In this document: one piece after another, positions 22,776 to 34,879 of the stretch
How positions within the stretch are numbered: the first letter of the stretch is position 1
How the letters are laid out: each line of letters opens with the position of its first letter
Assembly (NCBI GenBank): GCA_030847615.1
Contig: JAUMIR010000005.1
Location: 246,674,645 to 246,738,644, forward strand
DNA from: Gambelia wislizenii
Lineage: Eukaryota; Chordata; Lepidosauria; Squamata; Crotaphytidae
Direction of reading: 5' to 3'
DNA: 64,000 bases
Translations under genes and position numbers: made by a program
The notes under the pieces: generated by a model
The model's database searches: none
What the model was told of the DNA's origin: nothing
The model's input: the letters and a program-made list of their open reading frames with translations, nothing else

Positions 22776-24176
22776 ATCAAAAAGGGGGAAAAAGAGGATC
22801 CCAACAATTATCGTCCAGTTAGTCTGACATCAATACCAGGGAAGATTCTAGAGCAGATCATTAAACAGAAAGTCTGTGAACATTTAGAAGGCAATGCCAT
22901 AATCACAAAAAGTCAACATGGGTTTCAGAGTAATAAGTCATGCCAGACTAATCTGATCTCTTTTTTTGATTAAATTACCAGCTTGGTAGATGAAGGGAAC
23001 ACTGTGGACATCGCATACCTTGATTTCAGTAAGGCCTTTGACAAGGTTCCCCATGACATTCTTGCAAACAAGCTTGTAAAATGTGGGCTAGACAAGTTAA
23101 CAGTTCAATGGATTTGTAATTGGTTGACCGGCCAAACCCAAAGGGTGCTCAGTAATGGCTCCTCTTCATCTTGGAAAGATGTGACCAGTGGGGTGCCACA
23201 GGGTTCTGTTCTGGGCCCAGTGCTATTCAACATCTTTATCAATGACTTGGATGAGGGAATTAGGGGCATACTTACCAAATTTGCAGATGACACCAAATTA
23301 GGAGGAGTAGCTAATACCATGGAGGACAGGATCAAAATTCAAGATGACCTGGATAAACTGGAGAGCTGGGCCAAAGCTAACAAAATGAAATTCAATACGG
23401 AGAAATGTAAGGTACTGCACTTAGGGCGGAAAAATGAAATGCATAGATATAGGATGGAGGGGGGACCTGGCTGAATGAGACTACATGCGAAAGGGATCTA
23501 GGAGTCCTAGTAGACCACAAGTTGAACATGAGCCAACAGTGTGATGCTGCAGCTAAAAAGGCCAATGCGATTTTGGGTTGCATCAATAGAAGTATATTGT
23601 TCAGATCAAGGGAAGTAATAGTGCCGCTCTATTCTGCCTTGGTCAGACCTCACCTAGAATACTGTGTCCAGTTCTGGGCACCACAATTCAAAAAGGATAT
23701 TGACAAATTGGAGCGTGTCCAGAGGAGGGCAACTAAAATGGTGAAAGGTCTGGAAACCATGCCTTCTGAGGGGAGACTTAGGGAGCTGGGTATGTTTAGC
23801 CTGGAAAAAAGACGGTTAAGAGGCAATATGATAGCCCTGTTTAAGTATTTGAAGGGGTGTCATCTTGAGGATGGAGCAAGCTTGTTTTCTGCTGCTCCAG
23901 AGACTGGAACACGGAGCAATGGATGCAAGCTCCAGGAACAGAGATTCCACCTCAACATTAAGAGGAACTTTTTGACAGTAAGAGATGTTCAGCAGTGGAA
24001 CACACTCCCTCGTAGCGTGGTGGGGTCTCCTTCCTTGGATGTCTTTAAACAGAGGCTGGATGGCCATCTGTCGTGGATGCTTTGATCAAGATTTCCTGCA
24101 TGGCAGGGGGTTGGACTAGACGGCCCTCGTGGTCTCTTCCAACTCTGAAATTCTGTGATTCTATGATTCTATGATT
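22776..24176 (+). pseudogene. CR1 LINE copy A, RT to 3' end
   Basis: 5'-truncated CR1 beginning in the RT fingers (KKGEKEDPNNYRPVSLTSIPGK). RT motifs follow: [46 protein letters not shown] and FADDTKLGG. The C-terminal domain runs from 23466 to 24085 ([36 protein letters not shown]). The end is TCTATGATTCTATGATT, the CR1 3' repeat. A TAA at 22972-22974 and a frame change at a G6 run (23459-23464) break the ORF. It is nearly identical to 29850-31027. Confidence 0.92.
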
Positions 24177-25687
24177 GTTGCCTCTTTTTATAAAATCATT
24201 TCTCTTTTACATTTTTATAAACGTTTGCATGTCTAGGAAGCGCACACTCCCAAATATGTAGAAATCATTACCTTAGTTTTTGGATGGCCTAGCTTGTTTC
24301 TAAACTGTTTCACACTGATTTCACAGCTAGAGGACAAACTAGTTGAGAAAATTGTGGAAAGTTGCATGGCGATGGAGCTTAGTAACAATAGCCTTCTTCC
24401 AATCTCTTAAGCATGACTGTGGGTTACATATGTGATTTATGTATATGTGCACACCTATATGTTGCCTACTGTTATTCAGCAACCTCCAGAAAATTGGCAT
24501 AAAAACTAACACGTTTTACTCTTGCAGGAGATAACTCTTTTAATTGTATTTACGTAATAAAAGCATGCTGAGATTTTTTTCCAAAGGGAGGCAGTGTTCT
24601 AATCTATTCTTCCATTATAGTATCATGGTACACATTTCTTTGCTGTTGTGAAAGCTTGTTTTTTGAAAGTAATTATTTACCCTTGCTTCACAGTGTAATC
24701 AGTGATGGGTGTTTATGTTTTTGTAGATGAACACTTTTTGCCTGAAAAGTTGGACACACATTTTAAGAGATGAAATATGGATCAGGCTGTGTTCCAGTCC
24801 CATTCAGAAATGCTGTGATGCAGGGGGAACTTTGTATAGTAAAATAACTGGTTGATCTCTTTTCACCTGAAAGTCAACGTGCATATTGGAAGCATAGCCC
24901 TTTCAATCTTCAAGCAGGTGGGGAAAAGCTGGCTTTTGATTTCTAAAGGTCAGTGCTGAAACATGACTGGCAGTCTGCAAAGCTATGCCGTATCGATTGG
25001 AAATGGGTGCAATGCATTTTTTGACAAGGCCCCTCAGCTCTTGTCTAGAGAAGTGGACAAAGAAATGTTCTTCATTGGCGTAAAGGAATTTTGTTTCTTC
25101 CACATCTGAAGAAGATTTCTGTCCATAGTCTGATTAAAAGATAGACCTAATCTCTCAGAACTCACATGAGAACAGGATAGGAGAGTGGGTAAAAGAGTTG
25201 GACCTCAAAATGTGTAGAAAAAGGACATTTAGACGATAGGTTAGTGTTCAAAGAATACATTTCCTGTTATCAGGTTGGGTTATCCCTGAAGGGCTATGAT
25301 TGTTGGGGGAGTGGGGGGCTCCTGTCACTAATGTATAGAAAAGAAGCCTTGAAAACGTGGCGATGTTCTCTTAGCAGAAATTGGGAGCCAGGAACCAGGT
25401 GGTCTGATGAAAAGCTACTAAGACTCTGGTCAAGAAGTTCAGGTTCCATGGCAGAGTGACTTCAGCAAAGTGGCTTTGGAATAACTGCTGTGAGTAGCAC
25501 TGGACACTTGAAAGATGAAACTGACAAGAACCTTTATAACAAAGTTAAGAAAAACAAGAACTGGATCTTATGGGCATGACAAGAACCAGTGGAATAAGTA
25601 CAACTAGGCACTAAAGTAAAGCTTTCTGTAGTGTTTTTGCTCCAAGGCACAGAAAAAACAAAGCCTTGGTGCAGAAACACTACAGAC
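24177..25687. other. No gene recognised
   Basis: Unassigned. The minus-strand frame 25103-24903 (66 codons) has no domain I can name. Confidence 0.45.
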
Positions 25688-25690
25688 TCC

Positions 25691-25838
25691 TTTCCCAGTG
25701 GAGAGGGCTCCAGAGCATCTGTATACTTGGGTTGTCCCTCCCACTTGCTCCCGGTAGGCAGGTAACAGAGACTTTTATTTTGAAAGGCTGACCACCAGTG
25801 GTGTCCTCCAGGAGGGACGACCCCTCTGCTGGCCAGTC
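25691..25838 (+). repeat. Left inverted terminal repeat of D2
   Basis: The CTTTTATTTTGAAAGGCTGACCACCAGTGG text is complementary to 28940-28985 and pairing extends both ways. Confidence 0.88.
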
Positions 25839-25839
25839 T

Positions 25840-27220
25840 GTTTCCTGCCTACGCTCCTGGTAGGACGTGTCTTTCCCCTTGTCCTCTCTTACTCCCTCCT
25901 CCACATGGCCGGGGCCATCTTGGACCCATTTGAAAGTATTGAAAAAAGAGAGAGTGAGAGAGAGAGAAAAGAAAAAAGACCACGCAGGGAGCCAGGAGGA
26001 TGAGTACTCCAAGAGGAAATAGATACGATTATTGCAAAGTTCAGCTGCAGGAGGAGAGATGCTTCAGAGGAAGGAAGCTGGAGCGAAGGCACCCGGTGCT
26101 CAGGGCAGTGGCAAGAAAGGACCTTCGCAAAGCGGCAGCGGCTAGAAGGGGTTGGGCAAGGGGGAGAAGCCCCCCGACCCAGCCGCCGCTGTTCGCGCCC
26201 CGAGCCTGCTGCACCCTTGGGGGTGTAGAGGCGGCCGGGAATAGGAGTCCGCCAGGCGCCCTCCCTGGGAAGAGGAGGCATGGACCGTCCCTGAAATGGG
26301 GCACGCTCCGTGGCGCAGGCAACTATGACCACCCCCACGACATCGAAGGACCCGGCGAGCTGAGGCGGCAGATGGTGGAGCCATGAGTGGGGCTCAGGCC
26401 CCAGGGGATCGGGACTTCGGGGAAGGGGGGACTCCGCTCGGCCCCTGAGTGGGTAAGGAGTCTGGTGGCCAGGAGGCAGTGAACTGGCTGGCTGCAAGCC
26501 TAATCCAGCCTAGCCTGAGGGAAGGCAGCGAGTTGATCCGGGGGGGGGGGTCCAGGCGACGCTGCCTGTGGTCCCAGCACCTTTACCCTACCCACCACGG
26601 GGTGGCTTCCAAGCCATCGCAGACACCCCTTAGAGGAGACAAGGGTGGAGGGGCCAGCAAGGGGAAGGCAAGGAGGCCTGGACCCAAACTGCTGCTGTGG
26701 GCAGTGCGGGAGAGCACAAGTAGATTGCTGGCCCCAGCGGTACATGCTCAAACTGCTCTAGCCAAACCTTCACCGCTAGCAGCCCCCTCACCCACTCCAA
26801 ACAACCTTCTGCCTTAGTGAGAAGGTGCTGGAATCTGCGAGTGGCAGGGAGCCCAGATCAGGGCCACCACAACCACCGTTGCATCCGGAATGGCCCTCTT
26901 CCCGCCCATACCAGCACTGCTGCAAGGGATGGCGGAGGCCCTGAAAAGGGCACAGAGGTACCGGGTGGTGGTGTGGGGGCGAGAGAGACTGAACCACAGT
27001 TCCAGCCTAACCAAAAGGGGCAGGAGTTGCCCAGACCGGGCTCCTTAACTCCCCTCTCCCATAAGGAGAGCAGTTCCTGCTGAGTTTCTCCTTTATTTAG
27101 AGCCTCATTCCCGCCTCTGCTGAGAGGAGTCAGAGGGCAATGAGGACCCACCGAAGTTTCAGAGTCTTAGGGGCGCATTGGCGGGGCCAGGAGTTCACGA
27201 AGGGGGCGGGACTTGTACTT
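25840..27220 (+). pseudogene. D2 leader and gag remnant
   Basis: GC-rich, Pro/Arg/Gly-rich open text in all frames on both strands, as in the D3 leader and gag N-terminus, but no conserved gag core motif is readable. I infer a gag remnant from position only. Confidence 0.4.
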
Positions 27221-27222
27221 CT

Positions 27223-27617
27223 CTTTGACAACATCACACAGAACCTGAGTCGTCTGCTAGTCGACCTGTTCGCATCTACAGCGATTGCCAAACTCTCGCA
27301 CTTCTTTTCCTGTTACGCGACAGGAGGGGGGAGCTGTGGAGGCCCTATCGAGCTGCCGACCACGGGCCCTACTAGTTTTTCCCCGTCACTTCAGCGGATT
27401 CCCTGGGCCCTCGACAAGGTCTGGGGCGGGAAGAGCAGACATCATCCTAATAGCAGAAAAGTGTTTCGAAAGGGCTCGTTTGCCAGACATTCTCAATATG
27501 GCAGTAACATCGGTTTTGCTTCCAAACCGAACCAACCTCCTAACGCAGGGACAGGTGCATCACCCAGGCCCAGCCTGGCTTCAGTTCCGCATGTGCAAAT
27601 TGAACGGCAGATGTTGA
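27223..27617 (+). pseudogene. D2 fragment: C-terminal domain of the RT-RNase H ORF
   Basis: Reads LLVDLFASTAIAKLSHFFSCY and then, in another frame, ILIAEKCFERARLPDIL and HHPGPAWLQFRMCKLNG, equivalent to the last 130 residues of the D3 RT ORF (VDLFASPSNAKLPRFFSRF ... HPDVEWLKLTAWRLNG). Frame changes within. Confidence 0.7.
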
Positions 27618-27899
27618 CAGTAAATGGTTACTTTCAATTAGTGGTAGGGACCAGATTAGCATCTAACTGCGAGCCCACTAAGTGGATATACGAGGGCACC
27701 GTCAGGGTCTTCAGATGACGGTGCAAACACAAAGGAAAGGTTTTTTCTAGGGTTGTCAGTTCCCAAGGGACGGAGCTATGCCCAAGATGGAGCAAGGCTG
27801 GACTTAGATCTAACACAATCAGGATGCAGGTAGCGGCTATCCTTTCACTCTTGCCACCCGAGATGGCGTCGGAGATCTCCACGCACATTCACCCACAAC

Positions 27900-28600
27900 G
27901 GGTTTCTTAGGGGCCTTGGTAATTTAGCCACACTGACGGCCCATCGTTTTCCCATTGTGGGACCAGCACAATGTACTGAAGGCACTCACACCCCAAAATT
28001 TGTGAACCACAGAGAGAAGTACCTCTGAAGTCCTGGACCTAGAAGGTCCCTTCCCTATTTTTTCTGGGAGCAATTTCCTCAGCTTGCAGATCTTTTGAAT
28101 TGGTGGCCATGTCGGTGCGTAGTGACCCTTGCATTCTCCGACCTGATTCAGTGGTGCTCCAGTTGCGTCCGGGGTGGAGACTAAAGCCAACTCAGTTTTC
28201 CATAGATCACAGGAAAGGGTACTGCTTTCCTTCTGCCCACACCCAAGGGGTGAGCTGGAAACATTCTGGCGGAAGTTGGAGGTGCGCAGAGCACTCAGTA
28301 TTTACATTAAGAGAACGAGTTCCTTTGATTTGTGGAGGCCTTGTGCGTTTCTCCTTCTACCAAGTATCTAGGGCGAAGGGTGTCCCCGGTCACTCTGGAC
28401 ACCAGGTCCGAAGTGGTATCGCTACATGTTATGAGTCATTGAATTTCACAGCACCATAAGGAGGACTGGCAGGAGCTCACGTCCTTGGAGAAAATATGCA
28501 GGGTGGCAACGTGGACGTCACCTTCAACATTCGTGTGGCACGACAGGGTGGATAAAATGCAATCAGTGTAAGCCACATTTTTTGGGGCAGACGAGTGTTG
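27900..28600 (+). pseudogene. D2 tyrosine recombinase, decayed
   Basis: Pieces in several frames: LLSFCPHPRGELETFWRKLE, VRRALSIYIKRTSSFDLW, then KICRVATWTSPSTFVWHDRVDKM near 28490-28560. The last piece aligns with ICRAATWSNPSTFVRHYKVDKF of D3; the catalytic Tyr is Asp here. The His-x-x-Arg motif is not recognisable. Confidence 0.75.
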
Positions 28601-28674
28601 CAGAGGAGTGTTCGGGTTTAGAATTCATGAACCTCACCTTGCCCACCCTTGCTGCGAAGCGTTGGTAAATCCCA

Positions 28675-28775
28675 AGCATATGGATGCTCTGGAGCCCTCT
28701 CCACTGGGAAAAGGAACATTGGTCTTACCTGTGATACATTCTTTTCCAGTGAAGAGGCGAAGAGCATCCGGCCCA
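28675..28775 (+). repeat. Internal complementary region of D2
   Basis: Left part is complementary to the left end (GAGCCCTCTCCACTGGG), right part to the right end (CTTACCTGTGATAC... GAAGAGGCGAA), meeting at about 28710. Confidence 0.85.
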
Positions 28776-28910
28776 CCCAGGGCGAGTATATTGGAAGGCT
28801 GCGGCAAGGAGAAAGAATCATTAGGATGAACTATGGTCTACCTAAGACTCGAAGAATATGGATTACGGCCGGATACGTCAGAATATGGCGTCACGAGGCT
28901 GTTGTATGGA

Positions 28911-29084
28911 CTGGCCAGCAGAGGGGTCCTCCCTCCTGGAGGACACCACTGGTGGTCAGCCTTTCAAAATAAAAGTCTCTGTTACCTGCCTACCGGGAGC
29001 AAGTGGGAGGGACAACCCAAGCATACGGATGCTTTTCGCCTCTTCACTGGAAAAGAACGTATCACAGGTAAGACCAACGTTCCT
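28911..29084 (+). repeat. Right inverted terminal repeat of D2
   Basis: Complement of 25691-25838, followed by terminal sequence with CACAGGTAAGACC. Confidence 0.88.
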
Positions 29085-29849
29085 ATTTCTAATTCCTGCC
29101 TGCTGGATCTTCTGTCCATACACATTGTGAGGTGCTTGATCTATTAGTGACTAATTGGAGCTGTATTGTTGATACTTTAGTATGGATTTTATGATCTTAT
29201 ACTGTTTGCAAATGAGGCTACACTCAGTCTGTTCATCTGTGTACTTTTCATGGAATTTAACCAGGGAGACATTAAACGTCCGTGCTTGCCATACTGAACG
29301 AGGCAAACAAAAGCTGTTCAGACAGCATAAATACAGTCCGACTTAATATTATAGATACTACAGTTTCAGTCTTTTGGTTATCCTTTCCATGGAGCTCAAT
29401 AGAAAAAGCCAGATTGCTGAATAACCTCGTTTTCCTGGAATTGTTTGAAACCTACCCTACATTGTAGCCAGTAACTAGGCTTCAATTAGGTTCCATAAGG
29501 AAAAATGCTTTTCTTTAATTTTATCAGTTTTTAAAAGTTAAATGCAAATGGGTAGATGTAGCTTTCTCCAAGAATGTTGCCATCAATGAGGGCATCCATC
29601 AATGTCTACATGTTTGTTCAGACTGCTTACCCGTGAATGATATAGTTTACCCAGGCTTTCTTAAGAGTTTACAGATGGTCTAAGTCAGTGATTGTGAAAA
29701 TATTTTGGACTTCAACTACAGTATCCATGACCATTTCAATACATAACATCTAGAAGGCCAAAGTTTGGGAATCAGTGCTTTAAGTTATCCGTATTAGTAG
29801 CACTGATGGCAAACTTTCTTCTAGATAGAGCATAAGAGATTGGCATCAC
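29085..29849. other. No gene recognised
   Basis: AT-rich unassigned sequence up to the 5' truncation point of CR1 copy B. Confidence 0.45.
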
Positions 29850-31027
29850 TTTTTTTGATAAAGTTACCAGCTTGGTAGATGAAGGGAACGCTGTGGATAT
29901 CGCATACCTTGATTTCAGTAAGGCCTTTGACAAGGTTCCCCATGACATTCTTGCAAACAAGCTTGTAAAATGTGGGCTAGACAAGTTAACAGTTCAATGG
30001 ATTTGTAATTGGTTGACCGGCCAAACCCAAAGGGTGCTCAGTAATGGCTCCTCTTCATCTTGGAAAGATGTGACCAGTGGGGTGCCACAGGGTTCTGTTC
30101 TGGGCCCAGTGCTATTCAACATCTTTATCAATGACTTGGATGAGGGAATTAGGGGCATACTTACCAAATTTGCAGATGACACCAAATTAGGAGGAGTAGC
30201 TAATACCATGGAGGACAGGATCAAAATTCAAGATGACCTGGATAAACTGGAGAGCTGGGCCAAAGCTAACAAAATGAAATTCAATACGGAGAAATGTAAG
30301 GTACTGCACTTAGGGCGGAAAAATGAAATGCATAGATATAGGATGGAGGGGGGACCTGGCTGAATGAGACTACATGCGAAAGGGATCTAGGAGTCCTAGT
30401 AGACCACAAGTTGAACATGAGCCAACAGTGTGATGCTGCAGCTAAAAAGGCCAATGCGATTTTGGGTTGCATCAATAGAAGTATATTGTTCAGATCAAGG
30501 GAAGTAATAGTGCCGCTCTATTCTGCCTTGGTCAGACCTCACCTAGAATACTGTGTCCAGTTCTGGGCACCACAATTCAAAAAGGATATTGACAAATTGG
30601 AGCGTGTCCAGAGGAGGGCAACTAAAATGGTGAAAGGTCTGGAAACCATGCCTTCTGAGGGGAGACTTAGGGAGCTGGGTATGTTTAGCCTGGAAAAAAG
30701 ATGGTTAAGAGGCGATATGATAGCCCTGTTTAAGTATTTGAAGGGGTGTCACGCTGAGGATGGAGCAGGCTTGTTTTCTGCTGCTCCAGAGACTGGAACA
30801 CAGAGCAATGGATGCAAGCTCCAGGAACAGAGATTCCACCTCAACATTAGGAGGAACTTTTTGACAGTAAGAGCTGTTCGGCAGTGGTGGGGTCTCTTTC
30901 CTTGGATGTCTTTAAACAGAGGCTGGATGGCCATCTGTCGGGGATGCTTTGATCAAGATTTCCTGCGTGGCAGGGGGTTGGACTGGATGGCCCTCGTGGT
31001 CTCTTCCAATTCTATGATTCTATGATC
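29850..31027 (+). pseudogene. CR1 LINE copy B, RT palm to 3' end
   Basis: Same family as copy A, truncated further (starts just before the SLVDEGN motif). Coding text at 29872-30363 differs from copy A at one of 163 residues. It shares the frame change at the G6 run (30348-30353) but lacks the TAA stop of copy A (GATAAAGTT instead of GATTAAATT). Near 30885 a 22-bp segment present in copy A is missing between two GTGG repeats, which changes the last ~40 codons. Ends TTCTATGATTCTATGAT. Confidence 0.92.
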
Positions 31028-31540
31028 CATTTTGTCTAGATGTGTGGCTAACAACATTGTGGCCAGATGTAAAATTTGGCTCAAATAATGTAGATGGCTT
31101 ACAGCTTAGACTGATCAGTACCCTGTTTACAAGTACAAAGCTGTTGGGTGACATGATGGACCATGGAAAGAAGAATGAAAATATCCTCTTAATATGGAAG
31201 GGGAAAAAGATCAGGAATCAAAAGTTTGTTTTTACCTATGAGAGACCATATGGCAGAGTAGCAGAGCATTGTTAAAATCTGAGTTCAGATAACACTGTTC
31301 TAAGACATCAATAGATGCACAATTCAGTGATGCCTGGAATTTACACTGTATCGTTTTATCTTCTGTGAAAGCCAGCAGAGGCCCCAAACAGCAAGCACAT
31401 GTGTGAAGGTGATTGTTTCCAAGGATTACACTGCGATCAGGAACTTCTGAGGGCTTGGGGCCAATTTCTGCCTTCTCCCAGAATTTGCTAGTCTGTACCT
31501 TCAACCTGGAAAAATTGCTTGCAAAATGATACCCTGTAAC
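31028..31540. other. No gene recognised
   Basis: Unassigned. Confidence 0.4.
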
Positions 31541-31835
31541 CATAGAATCATAGAGTTGGAAGAGACTACAAGAGCCATCCAGTCCAACCCCCTGCCATGT
31601 AGGAATAAACAATCAAAGCATTCCTGACAGATGGCCATCCAGCCTCTGTTTAAAAACCTGCAAAGAAGGAAACTCCACTACACTCTAAGGCAGTGCATTC
31701 CACTGCCGAACAGCTTTTACCAGCAGCAAGTTCTTCCTAATGTTTAGATGGAATCTCTTTTCCTGCAGTTTGAGTCCATTGCTCCATGTCCTAGTCTGTG
31801 GAGCAGCAGAAAACAAGCTTGCTCCATCCTCAGTA
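31541..31835 (-). mobile_element. CR1 3' end
   Basis: Begins CATAGAATCATAGAGTTGG and continues GCCATCCAGTCCAACCCCC, the reversed CR1 3' end; then the C-terminal coding text to GCTCCATCCTCAG. Confidence 0.9.
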
Positions 31836-32197
31836 TTATCAGGATAATGGGACATACAGTAGAGTTATCCTGTAAGAAGTTGGAATGTAACAGTCTGCAG
31901 TTTGCAGAAGGAAGCTAGCTGGGTAAATGTATCAATATTGACTGAGCCGAGGAGCTGAGCTGGTACAGGGCTAGGCTGAGAGCTAAGCAGTTCTGTTTTT
32001 GACTTTGTTGTATGAAGATGTTTTCTTGTGGATGCTGTAATATACTGTAAACTAGCTATACCTGACATAACATATGTTGTTAAGAAAGTCCCCCCAAAAT
32101 GCCTGGTAGACCTCACAACAACTCTGTAAGGTAGGCTGGTGGATTTTTCAGTGTTTCACACTTTTCCAGGAATAGCTGAGGGTGAATCGCTCTGTTG
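31836..32197. other. No gene recognised
   Basis: Unassigned. Confidence 0.4.
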
Positions 32198-32345
32198 TCC
32201 TGCTGCCTCTGCCGCCACCAGTTGAGTGTCTGGGTCCTGTGACAGCAGCAAAAGTGGTATCCTGCCACCACCACCAGTTGACTGTCTGGGTCTTGTTGCA
32301 GCGGTATCCTGCTGCTGCTGCCAGTTGACTGTCTAGGTCCCAATC
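32198..32345. repeat. Imperfect tandem repeat (three units of about 47-61 bp)
   Basis: Each unit has CCTGCYGCY...CCAGTTGACTGTCTGGGTC; starts near 32200, 32261 and 32308. A related piece appears at 32556-32615. Confidence 0.7.
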
Positions 32346-32354
32346 TGGGCCACA

Positions 32355-32460
32355 GATTGAGTGGCAGGAGTGGATTGTGAGGTGGGGAGGGAATTTGCAT
32401 GTGTGTAGTGTAGTGACTGGTTGGGTATGTTTCCTGAGCAGGCAGTCAGCACACTGGGAA
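32355..32460 (+). repeat. LTR-like fragment, plus orientation
   Basis: Contains CTGGTTGGGTATGTTTCCTGAG and GTCAGCACACTGGGAA, also found at 34889-34960 in front of the copia-type gag. The stretch GGAGTGGATTGTGAGG...GAATTTGCATGTG is also present inverted at 32795-32910. Confidence 0.55.
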
Positions 32461-32462
32461 AG

Positions 32463-32465
<3 letters not shown>

Positions 32466-32507
<42 letters not shown>
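32466..32507. repeat. CA microsatellite
   Basis: About 21 uninterrupted CA units. Confidence 0.95.
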
Positions 32508-32510
<3 letters not shown>

Positions 32511-32794
32511 CTGTACCAATGTAATATACACCAGTGGTGTATTAAGGATGAGTTGCTCTGTTGCCCTGCCCCCACAGCCACCAGTAGACTGCCTGGTTCC
32601 CGTCACAGTGGCAGCAGGGGTGGCAGATCAATGATGTGACCCCCTGGGTGCCTGGGCGAGATCAAAACCCAAATCAAAAATTGATTTAGTTCTATAACAG
32701 AGCAAATAATGTCTACTATTCCAAAAATCCAGTAATTAGTTGGGAGGTCCATCTTCACTGACTCAGTTCTTACCAAATAAATCATATATGTGCT

Positions 32795-32910
32795 GATTGG
32801 CGGCTTAAGAAATATACCCAACCAATCCCTCACTCCCATCAGCCAGTTACCACCCACATGCAAATTCCTTCTCCGCCTCACAATCCACTCCTGCCTCTCA
32901 ATCTGCATCT
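32795..32910 (-). repeat. LTR-like fragment, minus orientation
   Basis: Reverse complement of 32355-32460 with mismatches: GGCAGGAGTGGATTGTGAGG, GAATTTGCATGTGGG, GGTTGGGTATATTTCTTAAG when reversed. Confidence 0.55.
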
Positions 32911-33141
32911 ATACCCCCAGCCTCACAAGGGCTCCTCCCTTCCCTCATTCCTCAGCCACTCATCAACCACATGTAAAAGAGTGCAATATTTCCCCCCTAA
33001 AATAATACAATCTAGCTGAACCATGTGAAAGGAACACTGCCACTCCAAGCTCCACGCTGCAACCACCGCTTGAAACCCCAGCAGGGCACATAAATGGTGT
33101 ATGTTACACCAGGCACATCTATACTAATACTATACTAATAC

Positions 33142-33360
33142 AATTATGCCAGTGGCTCTTAACCTGTTCTTTACCAGGGACCCCCTTTAAATATCTTCTG
33201 TTCCCATGGGCCGCCAAGACTTAATTCCAAGATTTAAAACCCTAGCAACAACAATAATAATTCAATTATGCCTGTGGCTCTTAACCTATTCATTACCAGG
33301 GACCTACTTTAAATATATTTTGTTGCCATGGTCCCCCCAAGACTTTAGATTTAAAACAAT

Positions 33361-33392
<32 letters not shown>

Positions 33393-33655
33393 CACCATCC
33401 ATGAAATCTTCCCTCAGAGGTACTGAGTGGGAGGGAAGACTTTTCTCCTGCTTCTTCCTGCAAGTTTGTGGCTGGACTGGATGAATGGCAATGTGCAGGC
33501 AAAGCCAGCCAGCCTTTTCCTTGGGTCCTGTCACGTGGCCACTCCACTGCAGGCAGGAGGTGGTCTGAGCAACCTTCAAGCCTTCGCAGGCCCCCTGTGA
33601 GCACATAAAGGACCCCTGGGGGTCCCCAGACCCTAGGATAAGAACCACTGGCCTA
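33142..33655. mobile_element. hAT-like MITE with duplicated left end
   Basis: Left end text CAGTGGCTCTTAACCTGTTC pairs with right end AAGAACCACTGG (33642-33653). The first ~95 bp (33142-33236) recur at 33262-33355 with about ten mismatches. No transposase. Confidence 0.55.
33357..33391. repeat. AAT microsatellite
   Basis: Run of AAT units (…AATAATTAATAATAATAATAAT…). Confidence 0.95.
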
Positions 33656-34879
33656 GATACTTGGCGAAAGTAGCATGCAAAAGCTCTGCCTCATTTAGAG
33701 AAGAGGGGCTCCAGGGATCCTTGTTTACCACTTGTTAAAATAGAAATGAACAGAAAAGGGAGCAAAAGAGTCTCTCCAGCAAGGGGTAGAATGGTCACCT
33801 CTAACCTTTTCACAAGTCTTTGGGCTCAACTTTGACCCATCCCCAGACTATAGAGCTTCAGCCTTCCACTGCAACACCAGCTACTCTTTGAGGGCAGCAT
33901 GCTGGATTCCCATTGGGGGGGATGCTGGTGGCCAATGAGAGCCCACTTTGTTTCATTCTATTCCCCCTCCCTCTCCGGCTTTGGATGTTCCTACTGGCTG
34001 GAGGTTTAATTTTTAGCAGGCAGCAACCCGGTGCAGCATTTGCAAAGAAAGCATTTCTCCCCATGGGAAGCAGAGCCAGGTGTAGCCAGAGGACCGAAGG
34101 GGAGGAAAAAGAGGGCCTGGAACCCCTGGGTGGACTCCCATCTCCTTCCCTCCTCCTTCCAAAGCCCATTCAGTATAGGCTCACTGAGAGTCACTAGGCA
34201 CAGCCGGGGAAAAACTAACCCATGAGTAGCCAAAACAACAGAACTGCACAGCAGAAAAACAAAGGCTTCAGCTAGCAGCTGTTCCACAGCTTTGATCCAT
34301 GTTCACACACAAAAAAGCTTACAGATAGCGAGGTTCATTCAAAAATATCTGGAGGTCTTTATCTTCAGTTTCAGTATAAACAAACAGTATATACACAGCA
34401 AACTCATTAACAAACTCAACAGCAGCATTCCTTTTTCTCCACACCAACCAACAAACAATGCATTGTGTGCTTTCGCTGCATAGGAATGTTTGTTAGTCAT
34501 CCCTTTGCCTAGCCATAGCTGTGAACAAACCCACGTCAGCTGTGCTAGTAGTTTGTGGTCTGTTGCTCCAAGATTTTTCATTTTGCACTTAAAGCAATAC
34601 TGTATTACCCTGACAGAAGGAGGGGGCAAGGGGCTCAAGTTTTTACGTGCAGAAGTGTGAAGACCAGAGGAAGGGAAAAACCTACCCTGCAAGGTAGGAC
34701 AGGAGGAAAAAGAAGAAAAAGTGTGGGGATGCATATAAAGCAACATTGTTTCCCCCCATATATGCATATTAAGACAGCAAGGGGAGCTGGCTGAGTATTT
34801 CGTTACTGCAGCTCAACAGGCAAAGATGTGGCTGTAGACCAAGGAGGTTGTGCTGAAAAACACTCTCAAGCTGCTGATT
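33656..34879. other. No gene recognised
   Basis: Overlapping short open frames on both strands, none with a domain. Confidence 0.4.

Larger units (their letters stand above)
25688..29084 (+). mobile_element. DIRS-type retrotransposon D2, internally deleted
   Basis: The two ends are inverted repeats (25691-25838 with 28911-29080), and an internal complementary region lies at 28675-28775. TCCT borders both ends (25688-25691; 29081-29084). Only 3.4 kb long: most of gag, all RT motifs and the first half of RNase H are missing. What remains is the end of the RT-RNase H ORF and a decayed recombinase. Subfamily A, with D1 and D3. Confidence 0.87.

Noticed and set aside
24903..25103. 66-codon minus-strand ORF
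   Set aside because: No domain, no neighbouring coding signal and no repeat context.
27223..27718. 192-codon ORF in D2 as a gene
   Set aside because: Only its first part matches the DIRS RT C-terminal domain; the rest is a frame-shifted read of the same ORF.
33142..33355. CRISPR-like spaced repeats
   Set aside because: Only two diverged copies about 120 bp apart; eukaryotic context; better explained as a duplicated MITE end.
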